Shown in pieces: positions 25,713-33,940 of a stretch of 34,009 bases of DNA. Positions within the stretch are counted from its first letter, which is position 1. Each line of letters begins with the position of its first letter. A program made the translations under genes and the position numbers. Source of the stretch: Paradesertivirga sp965650335 (lineage in GTDB: Bacteria > Bacteroidota > Bacteroidia > Sphingobacteriales > Sphingobacteriaceae); contig CBFGOI010000043.1 in assembly GCA_965650335.1 (NCBI GenBank), positions 1-34,009 of the forward strand, read 5' to 3'. The notes under the pieces are model-generated. The model ran no database searches. It was not told the DNA's origin and saw nothing but the letters and a program-made list of their open reading frames with translations.

Positions 25713-28496
25713 ATGAGTGAAGAATCACTAGACAATAATTTCGAGAACGAAGAAAAATTACATAATGTAACGTCGCTGAGCGGTTTGTATGAGAACTGGT
25801 TTCTTGATTATGCATCGTATGTAATTCTAGACCGTGCAGTACCACACATTAATGATGGATTAAAGCCTGTTCAACGCCGTATTCTGCATTCGCTAAGAGA
25901 ATTAGATGACGGACGTTTTAATAAGGCAGCCAACGTTATTGGTAATACCATGAAGTATCATCCCCACGGAGATGCTTCAATTGGCGATGCGATGGTTCAG
26001 ATAGGTCAGAAAAATTTATTAATTGATACTCAGGGTAACTGGGGCGATCCGATTACTGGAGATTCGGCTGCTGCCGCCCGTTATATTGAAGCCCGTTTGT
26101 CGAAATTTGCAAACGAAGTAGTTTTCAATCCAGATACTACCGTTTGGCAGAATAGCTATGATGGACGGAATAAAGAACCAATAACACTCCCTGTTAAATT
26201 TCCTCTTTTACTGGCCCAGGGAGCCGAAGGGATTGCTGTAGGTCTGGCTACTAAAATCCTTCCCCATAATTTTATTGAATTAATCGACGCCTCAATAGAG
26301 GTTCTGAAAGGAAACAGACCCAATTTATTGCCGGATTTTCCTACGGGTGGAATGGCGGATTGCTCTGCTTATAATGAAGGTCAGCGTGGTGGAAAAATCA
26401 GAGTAAGGGCGAAGATTCTAGAGAAGGATAAAAAAACGCTTACCATCACGGAGATTCCTTTTACTACCACTACCGGTAGTTTAATTGATAGTGTCATTTC
26501 AGCAAATGATAAAGGAAAAATAAAAATCCGGAAAATAGAAGATAATACAGCTCAAAACGTAGAAATAGTTATCCATCTGGCACCTGGTATTTCTCCGGAT
26601 GTGACCATTGATGCGCTTTATGCGTTTACAGATTGCGAAGTTTCTATTTCTCCGAATACCTGCGTTATCCGTGATGATAAACCACAGTTTTTAAGTGTAA
26701 ATGATATCCTGATATCAAATACTGAGTACACAAAACACCTCTTAAAACGTGAACTTGAAATCAGGCTGGCAGAGTTAAAGGAAAAGATATTCTTCAGTAA
26801 TTTATTGAAGATTTTTATCCAGGAAGGCATGTATAAACATCCTGACTATGAAAACTCAGGCGCCTTTGAAGCCGTGATTGAGGTGTTAGATCGGCTATTT
26901 GAGCCTTTCTTCCCACAGTTTTACAGGACAATTCTTCCAGAAGATTATAAAAAGCTTATTGAGAAACCGATGAGCAGTATCACACGCTTTGATGTTAAAA
27001 AGGCGGATGAGCAAATGAAAACTCTGGAGAATGAGATAAAAGAGCTGAAGCATCATTTAAAACATCTTACTGATTATACGATTGCCTGGTTTGAAAAGAT
27101 CAGAGAGAAATACGGAAAAGATCGCGGCAGGAAGACCGAGCTAAGAACATTCGATAGGGTAGATGCAACCCAGGTGGCTTTGGCTAACGTGAAATTATAT
27201 GTAAACAAAGCAGATGGTTTCATTGGAACAGGTTTGCGTAAGGATGAGTTTGTTTGCGATTGCTCTGACCTGGATGAAATTATTGTGTTTCGTGAAGACG
27301 GCAAATGTGTTGTAACGAAGGTGCAGGATAAAGTATTTGTAGGGAAAGATATTTTGCATGTCGCAGTGTTTAAAAAAGGGGATGAGCGCACTGTTTACAA
27401 TATGATTTACAAGGATGGACAAACAGGTACCTCTTTTGTAAAGCGGTTTACGGTGCTTGGTGTTACCCGCGATAAAGAGTACGACCTAACAAAAGGCTCT
27501 AAAGGCTCGAAAACCTTATATTTTACCGCTAATCCAAATGGCGAAGCAGAGGTGGTAAATATTCAGTTGAAGCCGCATTCTAAGCTTAGAAAACTTCAGT
27601 TTGATTTAGATTTTGCAGAAATCGCAATTAAGGGTCGAAGTTCAATTGGTAATACAGTCAGTAAGTATCCCATCAAAAAGATTGTACTCAAATCCAAAGG
27701 TGTATCTACTCTTGCTGGAAGAAAGATCTGGTATGATGATATTCTGAAGCGCTTAAACGCTGACGGCAGAGGAAAATATCTTGGAGAATTTGATGGTGCG
27801 GATAAAATTTTAACCATTTTAAGTAATGGGTCTTACGAGCTAACCTCCTTTGATCTGAGCAATCATTTTGATGATAAAATGATCTTGATTGAGAAGTATG
27901 ATCCCGAGAAGGTATTTACAGTGGTCCATTTCGATGGAAAATCAAAGAATTACTATGTTAAGCGTTTCCTGTTTGACGATACGCCAGTCGGTAAGGTAAC
28001 GAGTATTATTAATGAAGAGCCGGGCTCTAAGCTGATTATAATTTCGGGTGCTGCACAGCCGGTGGTGAAGATTGATTCGTTGAAGGGAAAAAGCTTAACA
28101 CCTGAGACATCGGAGATAAATCTTGCCGACGCTATTGACGTGAAGGGTATGAAGGCCCAGGGGAATCGCTTATCTCCGAACGAGATTAAGACTATTGAGT
28201 TAATTGCGGAGCACGATGACCCTGAAGATGTTCCTGATCCGGTTGCTGAAGTTTCTTTAGAAGAAGTGGTTTTAGAAGAGAAACTTGACAGTGAGGCAGA
28301 GAAAGAAGTGACATCTGCGGAAGAAGATGTGTCTTTGGCTGAGAAAGAAAAGGCTAAACATCCGGCAACTTCCACAGAAAAGAAGAAAAGTTCTGAAAAA
28401 GAGGAAGAGCCAAAACCTGTTAAAAAAGTGGATTTTGAAATTACTAATCCGGACGATATAGAGATTGACGATAAAGGGCAGCTGGGGTTATTTTAA
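25713..28496 (+). CDS. parC: DNA topoisomerase IV subunit A
   Basis: A 927-residue breakage-reunion subunit of type IIA topoisomerase. The winged-helix CAP region carries LKPVQRRIL and HPHGDAS, and the catalytic tyrosine is Tyr124 in AARYIEARL. A tower and coiled coil follow (about 360-460). The C-terminal half (about 500-830) fits a beta-pinwheel but shows no GyrA box, which separates it from gyrase. The last 90 residues are a Glu/Lys-rich tail with a final conserved-looking DDKGQLGLF. It pairs with ParE (14266-16161) to decatenate chromosomes. The frame is intact. Confidence 0.95.
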   Translation: MSEESLDNNFENEEKLHNVTSLSGLYENWFLDYASYVILDRAVPHINDGLKPVQRRILHSLRELDDGRFNKAANVIGNTMKYHPHGDASIGDAMVQIGQKNLLIDTQGNWGDPITGDSAAAARYIEARLSKFANEVVFNPDTTVWQNSYDGRNKEPITLPVKFPLLLAQGAEGIAVGLATKILPHNFIELIDASIEVLKGNRPNLLPDFPTGGMADCSAYNEGQRGGKIRVRAKILEKDKKTLTITEIPFTTTTGSLIDSVISANDKGKIKIRKIEDNTAQNVEIVIHLAPGISPDVTIDALYAFTDCEVSISPNTCVIRDDKPQFLSVNDILISNTEYTKHLLKRELEIRLAELKEKIFFSNLLKIFIQEGMYKHPDYENSGAFEAVIEVLDRLFEPFFPQFYRTILPEDYKKLIEKPMSSITRFDVKKADEQMKTLENEIKELKHHLKHLTDYTIAWFEKIREKYGKDRGRKTELRTFDRVDATQVALANVKLYVNKADGFIGTGLRKDEFVCDCSDLDEIIVFREDGKCVVTKVQDKVFVGKDILHVAVFKKGDERTVYNMIYKDGQTGTSFVKRFTVLGVTRDKEYDLTKGSKGSKTLYFTANPNGEAEVVNIQLKPHSKLRKLQFDLDFAEIAIKGRSSIGNTVSKYPIKKIVLKSKGVSTLAGRKIWYDDILKRLNADGRGKYLGEFDGADKILTILSNGSYELTSFDLSNHFDDKMILIEKYDPEKVFTVVHFDGKSKNYYVKRFLFDDTPVGKVTSIINEEPGSKLIIISGAAQPVVKIDSLKGKSLTPETSEINLADAIDVKGMKAQGNRLSPNEIKTIELIAEHDDPEDVPDPVAEVSLEEVVLEEKLDSEAEKEVTSAEEDVSLAEKEKAKHPATSTEKKKSSEKEEEPKPVKKVDFEITNPDDIEIDDKGQLGLF

Positions 28497-28547
28497 GATT
28501 CAAATTCAGCTTTCAAAAGCTTAATTTTGACATTCGTATTTTGTTAT

Positions 28548-28738
28548 ATGGAAAATCGGGACATACGCTGGATTCTCAAATTATAAGAAGGCTTTATTGC
28601 AGCTTAAGAAGTTTATCGATAAGGGTGAACTAAAGTTGGAAGAGCTTGATACAGTCGTTGGAATATCCTTATGAATTGGCATGGAATGTTATTAAAGACA
28701 ATTATCAAAACCAAGTGTTTTATAAAAAGGAGGATTAA
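28548..28738 (+). pseudogene. Frameshifted remnant of a nucleotidyltransferase substrate-binding (HI0074-like) gene
   Basis: Three pieces in different frames join into one recognisable N-terminal half: MENRDIRW from the ATG at 28548, then FSNYKKALLQLKKFIDKGEL plus KLEELD, then QSLEYPYELAWNVIKDNY plus QNQ. This is the pattern of HI0074-type proteins, which have WxxRFxNYxKAL and FEYxxELAWxxxKDY motifs and partner MNT-type nucleotidyltransferases (HEPN-MNT toxin-antitoxin pairs). At least two frameshifts break it, and the usual second half (a full protein has about 130-150 residues) is missing. No partner nucleotidyltransferase gene is nearby. The stop overlaps the end of msrA on the other strand. 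Confidence 0.75.
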
Positions 28739-29310
28739 AGCAACTCCGGTTTTATCTTTTCCTTAAACTTTTCTCCAAACTTAATCAGCTTAGGCTGGAT
28801 AACGAAAGTACAATATGGTTGTCCGGAGTTTTGGTTGAAATAATTTTGATGATAATCTTCAGCCTTATAAAAATCAGAGACAGGAGAAACTTCAGTTACG
28901 ATTGGAGCATCATACACCAGATCTTTGGTTAACTCATCAATCATCTTGTTTGCTTTTTCCTTTTGCTCCTGTGTATGAAAAAAGATGACAGAACGATATT
29001 GAGTACCGATATCATTTCCCTGCCGGTTCAACGTGGTAGGATTATGGGTTTTGAAAAATATTAATAAAAGCTCTTCATAGGAAATTACATTGGGATCAAA
29101 ATCTACCTGAATAACTTCGGCGTGACCTGTATTTCCGCTACACACCTGCTCGTAGGTTGGATTGTCTAGATTTCCGCCCATGTAGCCGGAAGATACAGTG
29201 GAAACACCTTTTAGCGATTGAAAGATTGCCTCTGTGCACCAGAAACAACCAGAGCCAAAGGTTGCAGATTCGTGATTTAAAGGCACTTTTTCATTTATAT
29301 TCTGTTCCAT
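28735..29310 (-). CDS. msrA: Peptide-methionine (S)-S-oxide reductase MsrA
   Basis: A 191-residue cytoplasmic enzyme. The catalytic motif GSGCFWC (Cys22) is followed by SSGYMGG, GHAEVIQVDFDP and IGTQYRS, all typical of MsrA, with YHQNYF near the end. It reduces S-sulfoxides of methionine in proteins using thioredoxin; the resolving cysteine may be Cys165 or Cys25. No MsrB domain is fused. Three short TTTCTCAACT-like repeats lie in its upstream region. Confidence 0.95.
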   Translation of the reverse strand: MEQNINEKVPLNHESATFGSGCFWCTEAIFQSLKGVSTVSSGYMGGNLDNPTYEQVCSGNTGHAEVIQVDFDPNVISYEELLLIFFKTHNPTTLNRQGNDIGTQYRSVIFFHTQEQKEKANKMIDELTKDLVYDAPIVTEVSPVSDFYKAEDYHQNYFNQNSGQPYCTFVIQPKLIKFGEKFKEKIKPELL

Positions 29311-29331
29311 TTCTCTTGATTTTTAAGCAGA

Positions 29332-29366
29332 TTTCTCAACTTTTTTCTCAACTATTTTTTCTCAAC
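29332..29366. repeat. Three spaced copies of TTCTCAACT upstream of msrA
   Basis: The motif occurs three times in 35 bp, separated by T-rich spacers of 3-5 bases (phasing about 12-14 bp). It lies 20-55 bp upstream of the msrA start, so it could be a set of regulator sites or simple slippage. The rest of 29311-29515 shows nothing else. Confidence 0.4.
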
Positions 29367-29515
29367 TCAAACATTTTTTTGCAATCTGTTGACAATAGGA
29401 TGCATGATTTGACGCTTATCAAAAGTAATCATAAGGGTTAAACCCAAAGTCATTGAAAAGTTTTAAGTTGATTTATAGGTTGGTGTAATATATATTGGTA
29501 TTATTATTTTTGTGC

Positions 29516-29860
29516 ATGACTGAAGAACAGATAATCCAAACATTTGGTATTATAGCCGGAAGTGGAGTTGTTAGTGCATTTACCACCTATTTTTTAAATA
29601 GGGATTTTCATAAAGTGAACATTCAAAAAGTCAAAGCAGAGACTTTGAAATTGGTAAGTGAATCACAAAAAGGATTATATGAATCCTTATCGAAGGAGCG
29701 GGAATATTATAAAAATGAAATAAAGGATTTAAGAAATAGTACGGAGGATTTAGTTAAAATCAACGATTTAGAAAGAGAAAGATTAGAATTGATGCAGGAA
29801 AATCTAAAACTTTTAGAAGAAAAAGAAGTGCTACTACTGCAACAACTTAATAGCAGATAA
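29516..29860 (+). CDS. Small membrane-anchored coiled-coil protein
   Basis: From ATG at 29516 the product is 114 residues (a TTG at 29495 would add seven). One N-terminal hydrophobic segment (QTFGIIAGSGVVSAFTTYFL) is followed by a long charged helix to the C-terminus (SLSKEREYYKNEIKDL, ERERLELMQENLKLLEEKEV), a clear coiled coil. This architecture occurs in small phage and plasmid proteins as well as cell-envelope proteins. Family not recognised. It ends 8 bp from a convergent gene, and it opens the AT-rich accessory segment. Confidence 0.65.
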   Translation: MTEEQIIQTFGIIAGSGVVSAFTTYFLNRDFHKVNIQKVKAETLKLVSESQKGLYESLSKEREYYKNEIKDLRNSTEDLVKINDLERERLELMQENLKLLEEKEVLLLQQLNSR

Positions 29861-29868
29861 GGCAAGTC

Positions 29869-30114
29869 TTACATTTTAAATTTCTTGTTCAATATCCGGT
29901 CTTTGAGTTCTGCTTTCTTTTCTTCTTTAGTTTTTGGAATGCGTTTTTTCGGTTCAACATATAAAGCTTGTTTGGTAGCTGCTGATATTGTTCCTGTTTT
30001 TCGGTCTTTCCTAAGTTCAGACACTTCAGTACGTAATGCACGTAGTTCTTCCAGTATCAGATACATTATATCCGATGTACTTGGTGGTGTACTATGTGCA
30101 TTATGAACCTTCAC
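29869..30114 (-). CDS. Small basic coiled-coil protein
   Basis: The GTG start at 30114 lies four bases after the stop of the upstream gene, which supports it; ATG at 30066 is the alternative. The 81-residue product has a short helix with heptads (ILEELRALRTEVSELRKDRK) and a basic C-terminal half (PKKRIPKTKEEKKAELKDRI), so it may bind nucleic acid. No family recognised. It forms a unit with the 30119-30415 gene. Confidence 0.55.
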   Translation of the reverse strand: MKVHNAHSTPPSTSDIMYLILEELRALRTEVSELRKDRKTGTISAATKQALYVEPKKRIPKTKEEKKAELKDRILNKKFKM

Positions 30115-30118
30115 CTAT

Positions 30119-30415
30119 CTATTCAGATGAGGTAATAAAAGTTAAGGGATAATTGTGGTAGCTTCCAGTGTGATAACCATCGCTTGCATTCAGTCCTTTT
30201 ACAACTGCTAAAAGGGCTGTAAAGGCTTCACTCTCATATATAGTAATTGTGTAACTATTGTCCAATTTACAGGTTAACCGACCAACTACTATTTCATCGG
30301 AATTAATAAGGTCTGCTTCAATTTCTCCTGAGTCATATTCAGTAGATTCATCACAAAATAAATTGACCTTATCTAACCTAAACTGTTCACGTATTTTTGC
30401 TATGTTTTTTTCCAT
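30119..30415 (-). CDS. Small hypothetical protein
   Basis: A 98-residue soluble acidic protein: MEKNIAKIREQFRLDKVNLF, a beta-type middle (VVGRLTCKLDNSYTITIYES) and the ending GSYHNYPLTFITSSE. No family recognised. The ATG at 30415 is followed by an open frame to a TAG four bases from the next gene, so it is probably translated together with the coiled-coil gene downstream. Confidence 0.6.
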   Translation of the reverse strand: MEKNIAKIREQFRLDKVNLFCDESTEYDSGEIEADLINSDEIVVGRLTCKLDNSYTITIYESEAFTALLAVVKGLNASDGYHTGSYHNYPLTFITSSE

Positions 30416-31354
30416 AGCTATAAAAATATACTAAAAAAAAGTGATTTTCAAACAGGTTTTTTCTGAAAGTAGGTTCTGTAAATTTATAAATAAAAAGTGC
30501 GTTTAAACAGTTTAAACGAAGATTTTAACTTCAAAATGAATTGTAACTTTTGTGTAATATTTTGCTGCCTATAAAATAGCGTGGCGGAAAAATATTTATA
30601 AATTTACAAAACCCACAAGGCGATACTTTTTTAATTTTGACTGGATTTCGTGGCATCTAAGCAATCATTATACAAAAAACGATGGTTATCGCCAAGAATA
30701 ATTTAAAAGCCTTAAATCGCCTTAATTTAAGTCCAATTTGGTGAGTTGAATAAATTTGAACATCAAATCGACTGCTTATTATAAAAATTGAAACAAATAG
30801 TAATTCCTTCCTATATAGGAGTACTTAATTGCTTATCCATTACAAGCCCCGTTTCGATATAAAAAACATTTTTTAAGATGTACCATAACGGGTGAATTCG
30901 GTACTTTTCTTCTCTTTTACCCCTATAATTAACCGTAATATAAGGCTAAAAACAACAATGTATAAGTTATGAAAATTGGGATTCTGATACTTTTTGCCGA
31001 ACTTTTTGCCTTATGCGAAGCCGGAGGGGGGGTAATCCCCCAATTTTAAGTCAAATTTATCTTTGGAATTTTTGAAAAGTGCTGTACCGTATCCCGTTAT
31101 TCAAAAAAAAAGTAATTATTATAAAATGAGCAGTGGGGAGCAAAGACAATCGGAAATAAAAATCTGAATTGAAATTTTAGCCCCCCCCCTTAAAAATTTT
31201 TTAAAAAATTGGGATTTTGATATCAAAACCTAAAGGTTTAACCCTTACTTCGGGTCATATAGCTGTGGCAGCTCTTATTAATATATTTATAACTATTAAT
31301 GTTATTATATAGAATTAGTTATTATAATTATTGATTACTATTATTTGATAATTA
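30416..31354. other. ~940-bp AT-rich noncoding region with small repeats
   Basis: No frame looks coding. It holds a 9-bp inverted repeat (30500-30518), a direct repeat ACTTTTTGCC at 30989-30998 and 31001-31010, a near-identical pair AATTGGGATTyTGATA at 30974-30989 and 31207-31222, a GGGGG-TAAT-CCCCC hairpin at 31028-31041, a nine-C run at 31181-31189 and an AGCTG-TGG-CAGCT dyad near 31260. Long noncoding DNA with repeats directly before a polymerase-like gene could be a replication or regulatory region of a mobile element; this is inference. Confidence 0.45.
30500..30518. repeat. Perfect inverted repeat CGTTTAAAC-A-GTTTAAACG
   Basis: Two 9-bp arms with a one-base spacer, 80 bp upstream of the leftward gene at 30415. 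It is a plausible operator for that gene pair. There is no T tail, so it is not a terminator. Confidence 0.55.
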
Positions 31355-32992
31355 ATGAAGGAATCATTTAGGTTTTATTCAAATTTTAAAGTTGTTGAGA
31401 TTTTATTATCTAAAGTTTCAGGCATACAGAATATTGATTTTAAAAAGAATTACTATAAATATTTATATATAATCAACGTAATAATTTTTTATAAAATAAA
31501 ATATAGTGTAGAAGCTGATTTTAAAGGTGTACCTATTAATTCTGATTTACTTTCGGATATTATAAAGGTTCAGAATTCAAGTAAGTTTCTAAGAAATTTG
31601 CGTGATTGGAAGTTAATCGAAATCGTTGGTCAATATGTTATAGACGTTCATTCTAACTATTATGATTTATGTAAGGAATTTCGGGATGATGAATTATATA
31701 TAATTTATGTTAATCGTTCAGAGTATCCTCTATTAATTGACAGGTTAAATTTTGAGGCTGAAAATTCATTAACTGGAGTTACTAAAAAGCTTCATAATAT
31801 TTTATGTGATAATATTTCTTTATCTCCCGAAGGCATCGCTTATTTAGGAGAGGTCTTAAAAATACAACCGGAATATGTAAAATATAAAACCTCCAAACTG
31901 AAAAACGATATTGAATACGAGGGTGAATTTATCATGAAAGGATTTAGAATCCACAGAAATGATTTAAAGCTCTTAGATATTTATAACAAAAAGTTTGATA
32001 CCGTTAGACCTATCCCCGGTAGTAGAATCTATTCAAACCTTACAAGTTTAAAAAGAGAGCATCGAAGATTTCTTTTATTTAATGGAAATCCCCTATTAAT
32101 GACTGATATATCCTGTTCACAAATTTTGTTAAGTGTTGAAGTACTCTTAAAGCAATACTCAATAACTTCCGGTGTAGGCAGAAATGATATACCAGAGGAT
32201 ATTTTATTTTATAAAAGGCTTGCTGAAAATGGTTTGTTTTATGATTTTATGGCAGGCTTTTCAAAGCTTTGGATTACTATACCGAAAGAGAGAAGTAAAT
32301 TTAAAAAGCAATTTTTTATCGATGTTTTCTTTTCCAAAGTTGCTAACTGGACTACTGATATTAAGACAGCTTTTCAACAAAGTTTTCCCACCGTTGCACA
32401 ATTGATAAATGATATTAAAAAAACCGGACATGGTGAATTTGCAGTTCAACTTCAAAAGTTTGAAGCTTCTATTATTATAGATAAAGCTGCTAAAGAATTG
32501 ATTAGGCAAAACAAGAAGGTTTTAACACTTCATGATGCAATTATAGCAGATAATGAAGAAACCTTAAAAATGGCTGAATCGATTATTGAACGTGAATTAA
32601 TCAAACTTAAAACCCCACTAAAACCCCATTTTAAGCGTGATAACGGATTACTATTACGTGACCTATATTCTCCTAAAGAGTCCGAGACAATTATTTTTCC
32701 TCAAATGAGTATTCAGATATTGGATTTTGAATTATTTATTAAGGAATTAGGGTATCTCAGTATTGAAGAATTTAGGAGTGTAGCGTATATATTGTCGGGA
32801 TTTTTTGAAGGTTTCAATTTAATTCCAATTCATCACCGGGATTATGCTTTCAACGTAATAAGAAGGGGAAATCCTACTGTTGTAAGGTATGAATATTTTG
32901 GTAGTGATGAGGAGGAGGAGTATGAAGATGATGAGGATGTTGATGAAGATTATGAGGGTTATGGGAATGTTGATACCAATGAGAAAAATTAG
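31355..32992 (+). CDS. Putative small polymerase of the family A DNA polymerase / single-subunit RNA polymerase superfamily
   Basis: A 545-residue protein with three motifs in polymerase order. Motif A: PLLMTDISCSQILL (Asp251), like the DxSCSG of T7-type RNA polymerases and the DYSQ of Pol I. Motif B (O helix): Arg313-x3-Lys317-x3-Phe321-x3-Phe325 in KERSKFKKQFFIDVFF, the spacing of R754/K758/F762/Y766 in E. coli Pol I, with Phe in place of Tyr. Motif C: VLTLHDAI (His393, Asp394), like the HD of both families. FQQSFPTVAQLI after motif B also recalls Pol A. Residues about 60-120 look like a winged helix. There is no exonuclease domain, and the C-terminus is an acidic Glu/Asp/Tyr tail. The gene is very AT-rich. 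Whether it makes DNA or RNA, or is active at all, cannot be read here. Confidence 0.6.
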   Translation: MKESFRFYSNFKVVEILLSKVSGIQNIDFKKNYYKYLYIINVIIFYKIKYSVEADFKGVPINSDLLSDIIKVQNSSKFLRNLRDWKLIEIVGQYVIDVHSNYYDLCKEFRDDELYIIYVNRSEYPLLIDRLNFEAENSLTGVTKKLHNILCDNISLSPEGIAYLGEVLKIQPEYVKYKTSKLKNDIEYEGEFIMKGFRIHRNDLKLLDIYNKKFDTVRPIPGSRIYSNLTSLKREHRRFLLFNGNPLLMTDISCSQILLSVEVLLKQYSITSGVGRNDIPEDILFYKRLAENGLFYDFMAGFSKLWITIPKERSKFKKQFFIDVFFSKVANWTTDIKTAFQQSFPTVAQLINDIKKTGHGEFAVQLQKFEASIIIDKAAKELIRQNKKVLTLHDAIIADNEETLKMAESIIERELIKLKTPLKPHFKRDNGLLLRDLYSPKESETIIFPQMSIQILDFELFIKELGYLSIEEFRSVAYILSGFFEGFNLIPIHHRDYAFNVIRRGNPTVVRYEYFGSDEEEEYEDDEDVDEDYEGYGNVDTNEKN

Positions 32993-33030
32993 CAGACAGT
33001 CAAAAAAATTATGTTGAAGTATTTATAAGT

Positions 33031-33276
33031 ATGAGCATAATTTTAACAGACAACGAGATTGAAAAATTTATCAAAGAAGTCACTTTACTAAAAGTAAAAC
33101 ATCTTAAAATTCTTGATTTACACTCTTCAAAAGAGTTTTGGTCTATAGATATTTTTAAAAATTTATTGCGGTTTAGAATATCTAAAACCTTACCGGAAAT
33201 TGTGAAATTGGATTTGATAGCTATTTGGTTGAAAACGCTAAGTGTGGATAGGGAATCATATATAAGAGAAGTTTAG
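33031..33276 (+). CDS. Small hypothetical protein downstream of the polymerase-like gene
   Basis: An 81-residue helical protein starting 38 bp after the polymerase-like gene on the same strand. It begins MSIILTDNEIEKFIKEVTLL and contains LPEIVKLDLIAIWLKTL. No family recognised. The short gap and shared AT-rich composition suggest one transcript, so it may be a partner or regulator. It converges with the FISUMP gene one base later. Confidence 0.6.
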   Translation: MSIILTDNEIEKFIKEVTLLKVKHLKILDLHSSKEFWSIDIFKNLLRFRISKTLPEIVKLDLIAIWLKTLSVDRESYIREV

Positions 33277-33277
33277 C

Positions 33278-33919
33278 TTAATTTTTGATACATCTAACAC
33301 TATATCCCCATCGACATTCAGCACCATCAAGGGTTGTTAGTTTTCTGCTACTTTCAATTTTTACTCTGTTGCACTCACCATCTATTTTTGTTGAAGACCA
33401 GAATTCGGCACTTGATTGTATGTTTATCCTCTCTCCCTGACCCGTGCCGTTTCTGCTACCTAATGCCATTGCAGTAAATCCACTTGTATTACTTGCCGAT
33501 TTGGAGGGATAACGCCAACCCTGTTTAGTAGTTAGTTTGTCAAAGGCTATTGTTTCCCCACCTAAATGATTAATTAAAATTTCCCATTCATCATTTGTCG
33601 GAACATGCCATCCATCAGGGGCTAAACCTCTTTCATCTCTAACCGCATAAGAATTGTAAAATTTACCAAGTTCTGGATGACTTTCCCATACATAGCACCA
33701 TGCAGGTTTTCTGTTCAAGTTAGCCATATACCAATCGTAATCGCTCTTTGCTTCTTCAATATCGTCACCATTTTTAAAAGTTATTACATCAAGGTTTTTT
33801 AACATCCAGATTTGGTCTCCAATTTCAACTTCTTCATTTTCACTTTTGAGTATCGTAGTTGTAAATGAAGAAGAAATAAAAAATATAGTAAAAAAAAGTA
33901 TCAAGTATTTTTTTAACAT
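33278..33919 (-). CDS. Secreted FISUMP-domain protein
   Basis: A 213-residue protein with a signal peptide (MLKKYLILFFTIFFISSSF). The rest fits the Fibrobacter succinogenes major paralogous domain: IGDQIWMLKNLDV near the start, GWHVPTNDEWEILINHLGG in the middle, FWSSTKIDG, and the hallmark ending GYSVRCIKN. The function of these extracellular domains is not known; a role at the cell surface is assumed. Such proteins often occur in families, and the partial gene at the right edge may be a relative or another envelope protein. Confidence 0.88.
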   Translation of the reverse strand: MLKKYLILFFTIFFISSSFTTTILKSENEEVEIGDQIWMLKNLDVITFKNGDDIEEAKSDYDWYMANLNRKPAWCYVWESHPELGKFYNSYAVRDERGLAPDGWHVPTNDEWEILINHLGGETIAFDKLTTKQGWRYPSKSASNTSGFTAMALGSRNGTGQGERINIQSSAEFWSSTKIDGECNRVKIESSRKLTTLDGAECRWGYSVRCIKN

Positions 33920-33940
33920 ACTGGTGAGTTTAGCTGTTGG

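Noticed and set aside
29505..29512. TATTTTTG as a promoter -7 element for the coiled-coil gene
   Set aside because: The transcript would start at or after the chosen ATG at 29516, and the spacing to the nearest TTG is too long.
29516..29860. Phage spanin or holin assignment for the membrane coiled-coil protein
   Set aside because: One membrane segment plus a coiled coil is suggestive, but there is no lysis gene or phage structural gene nearby.
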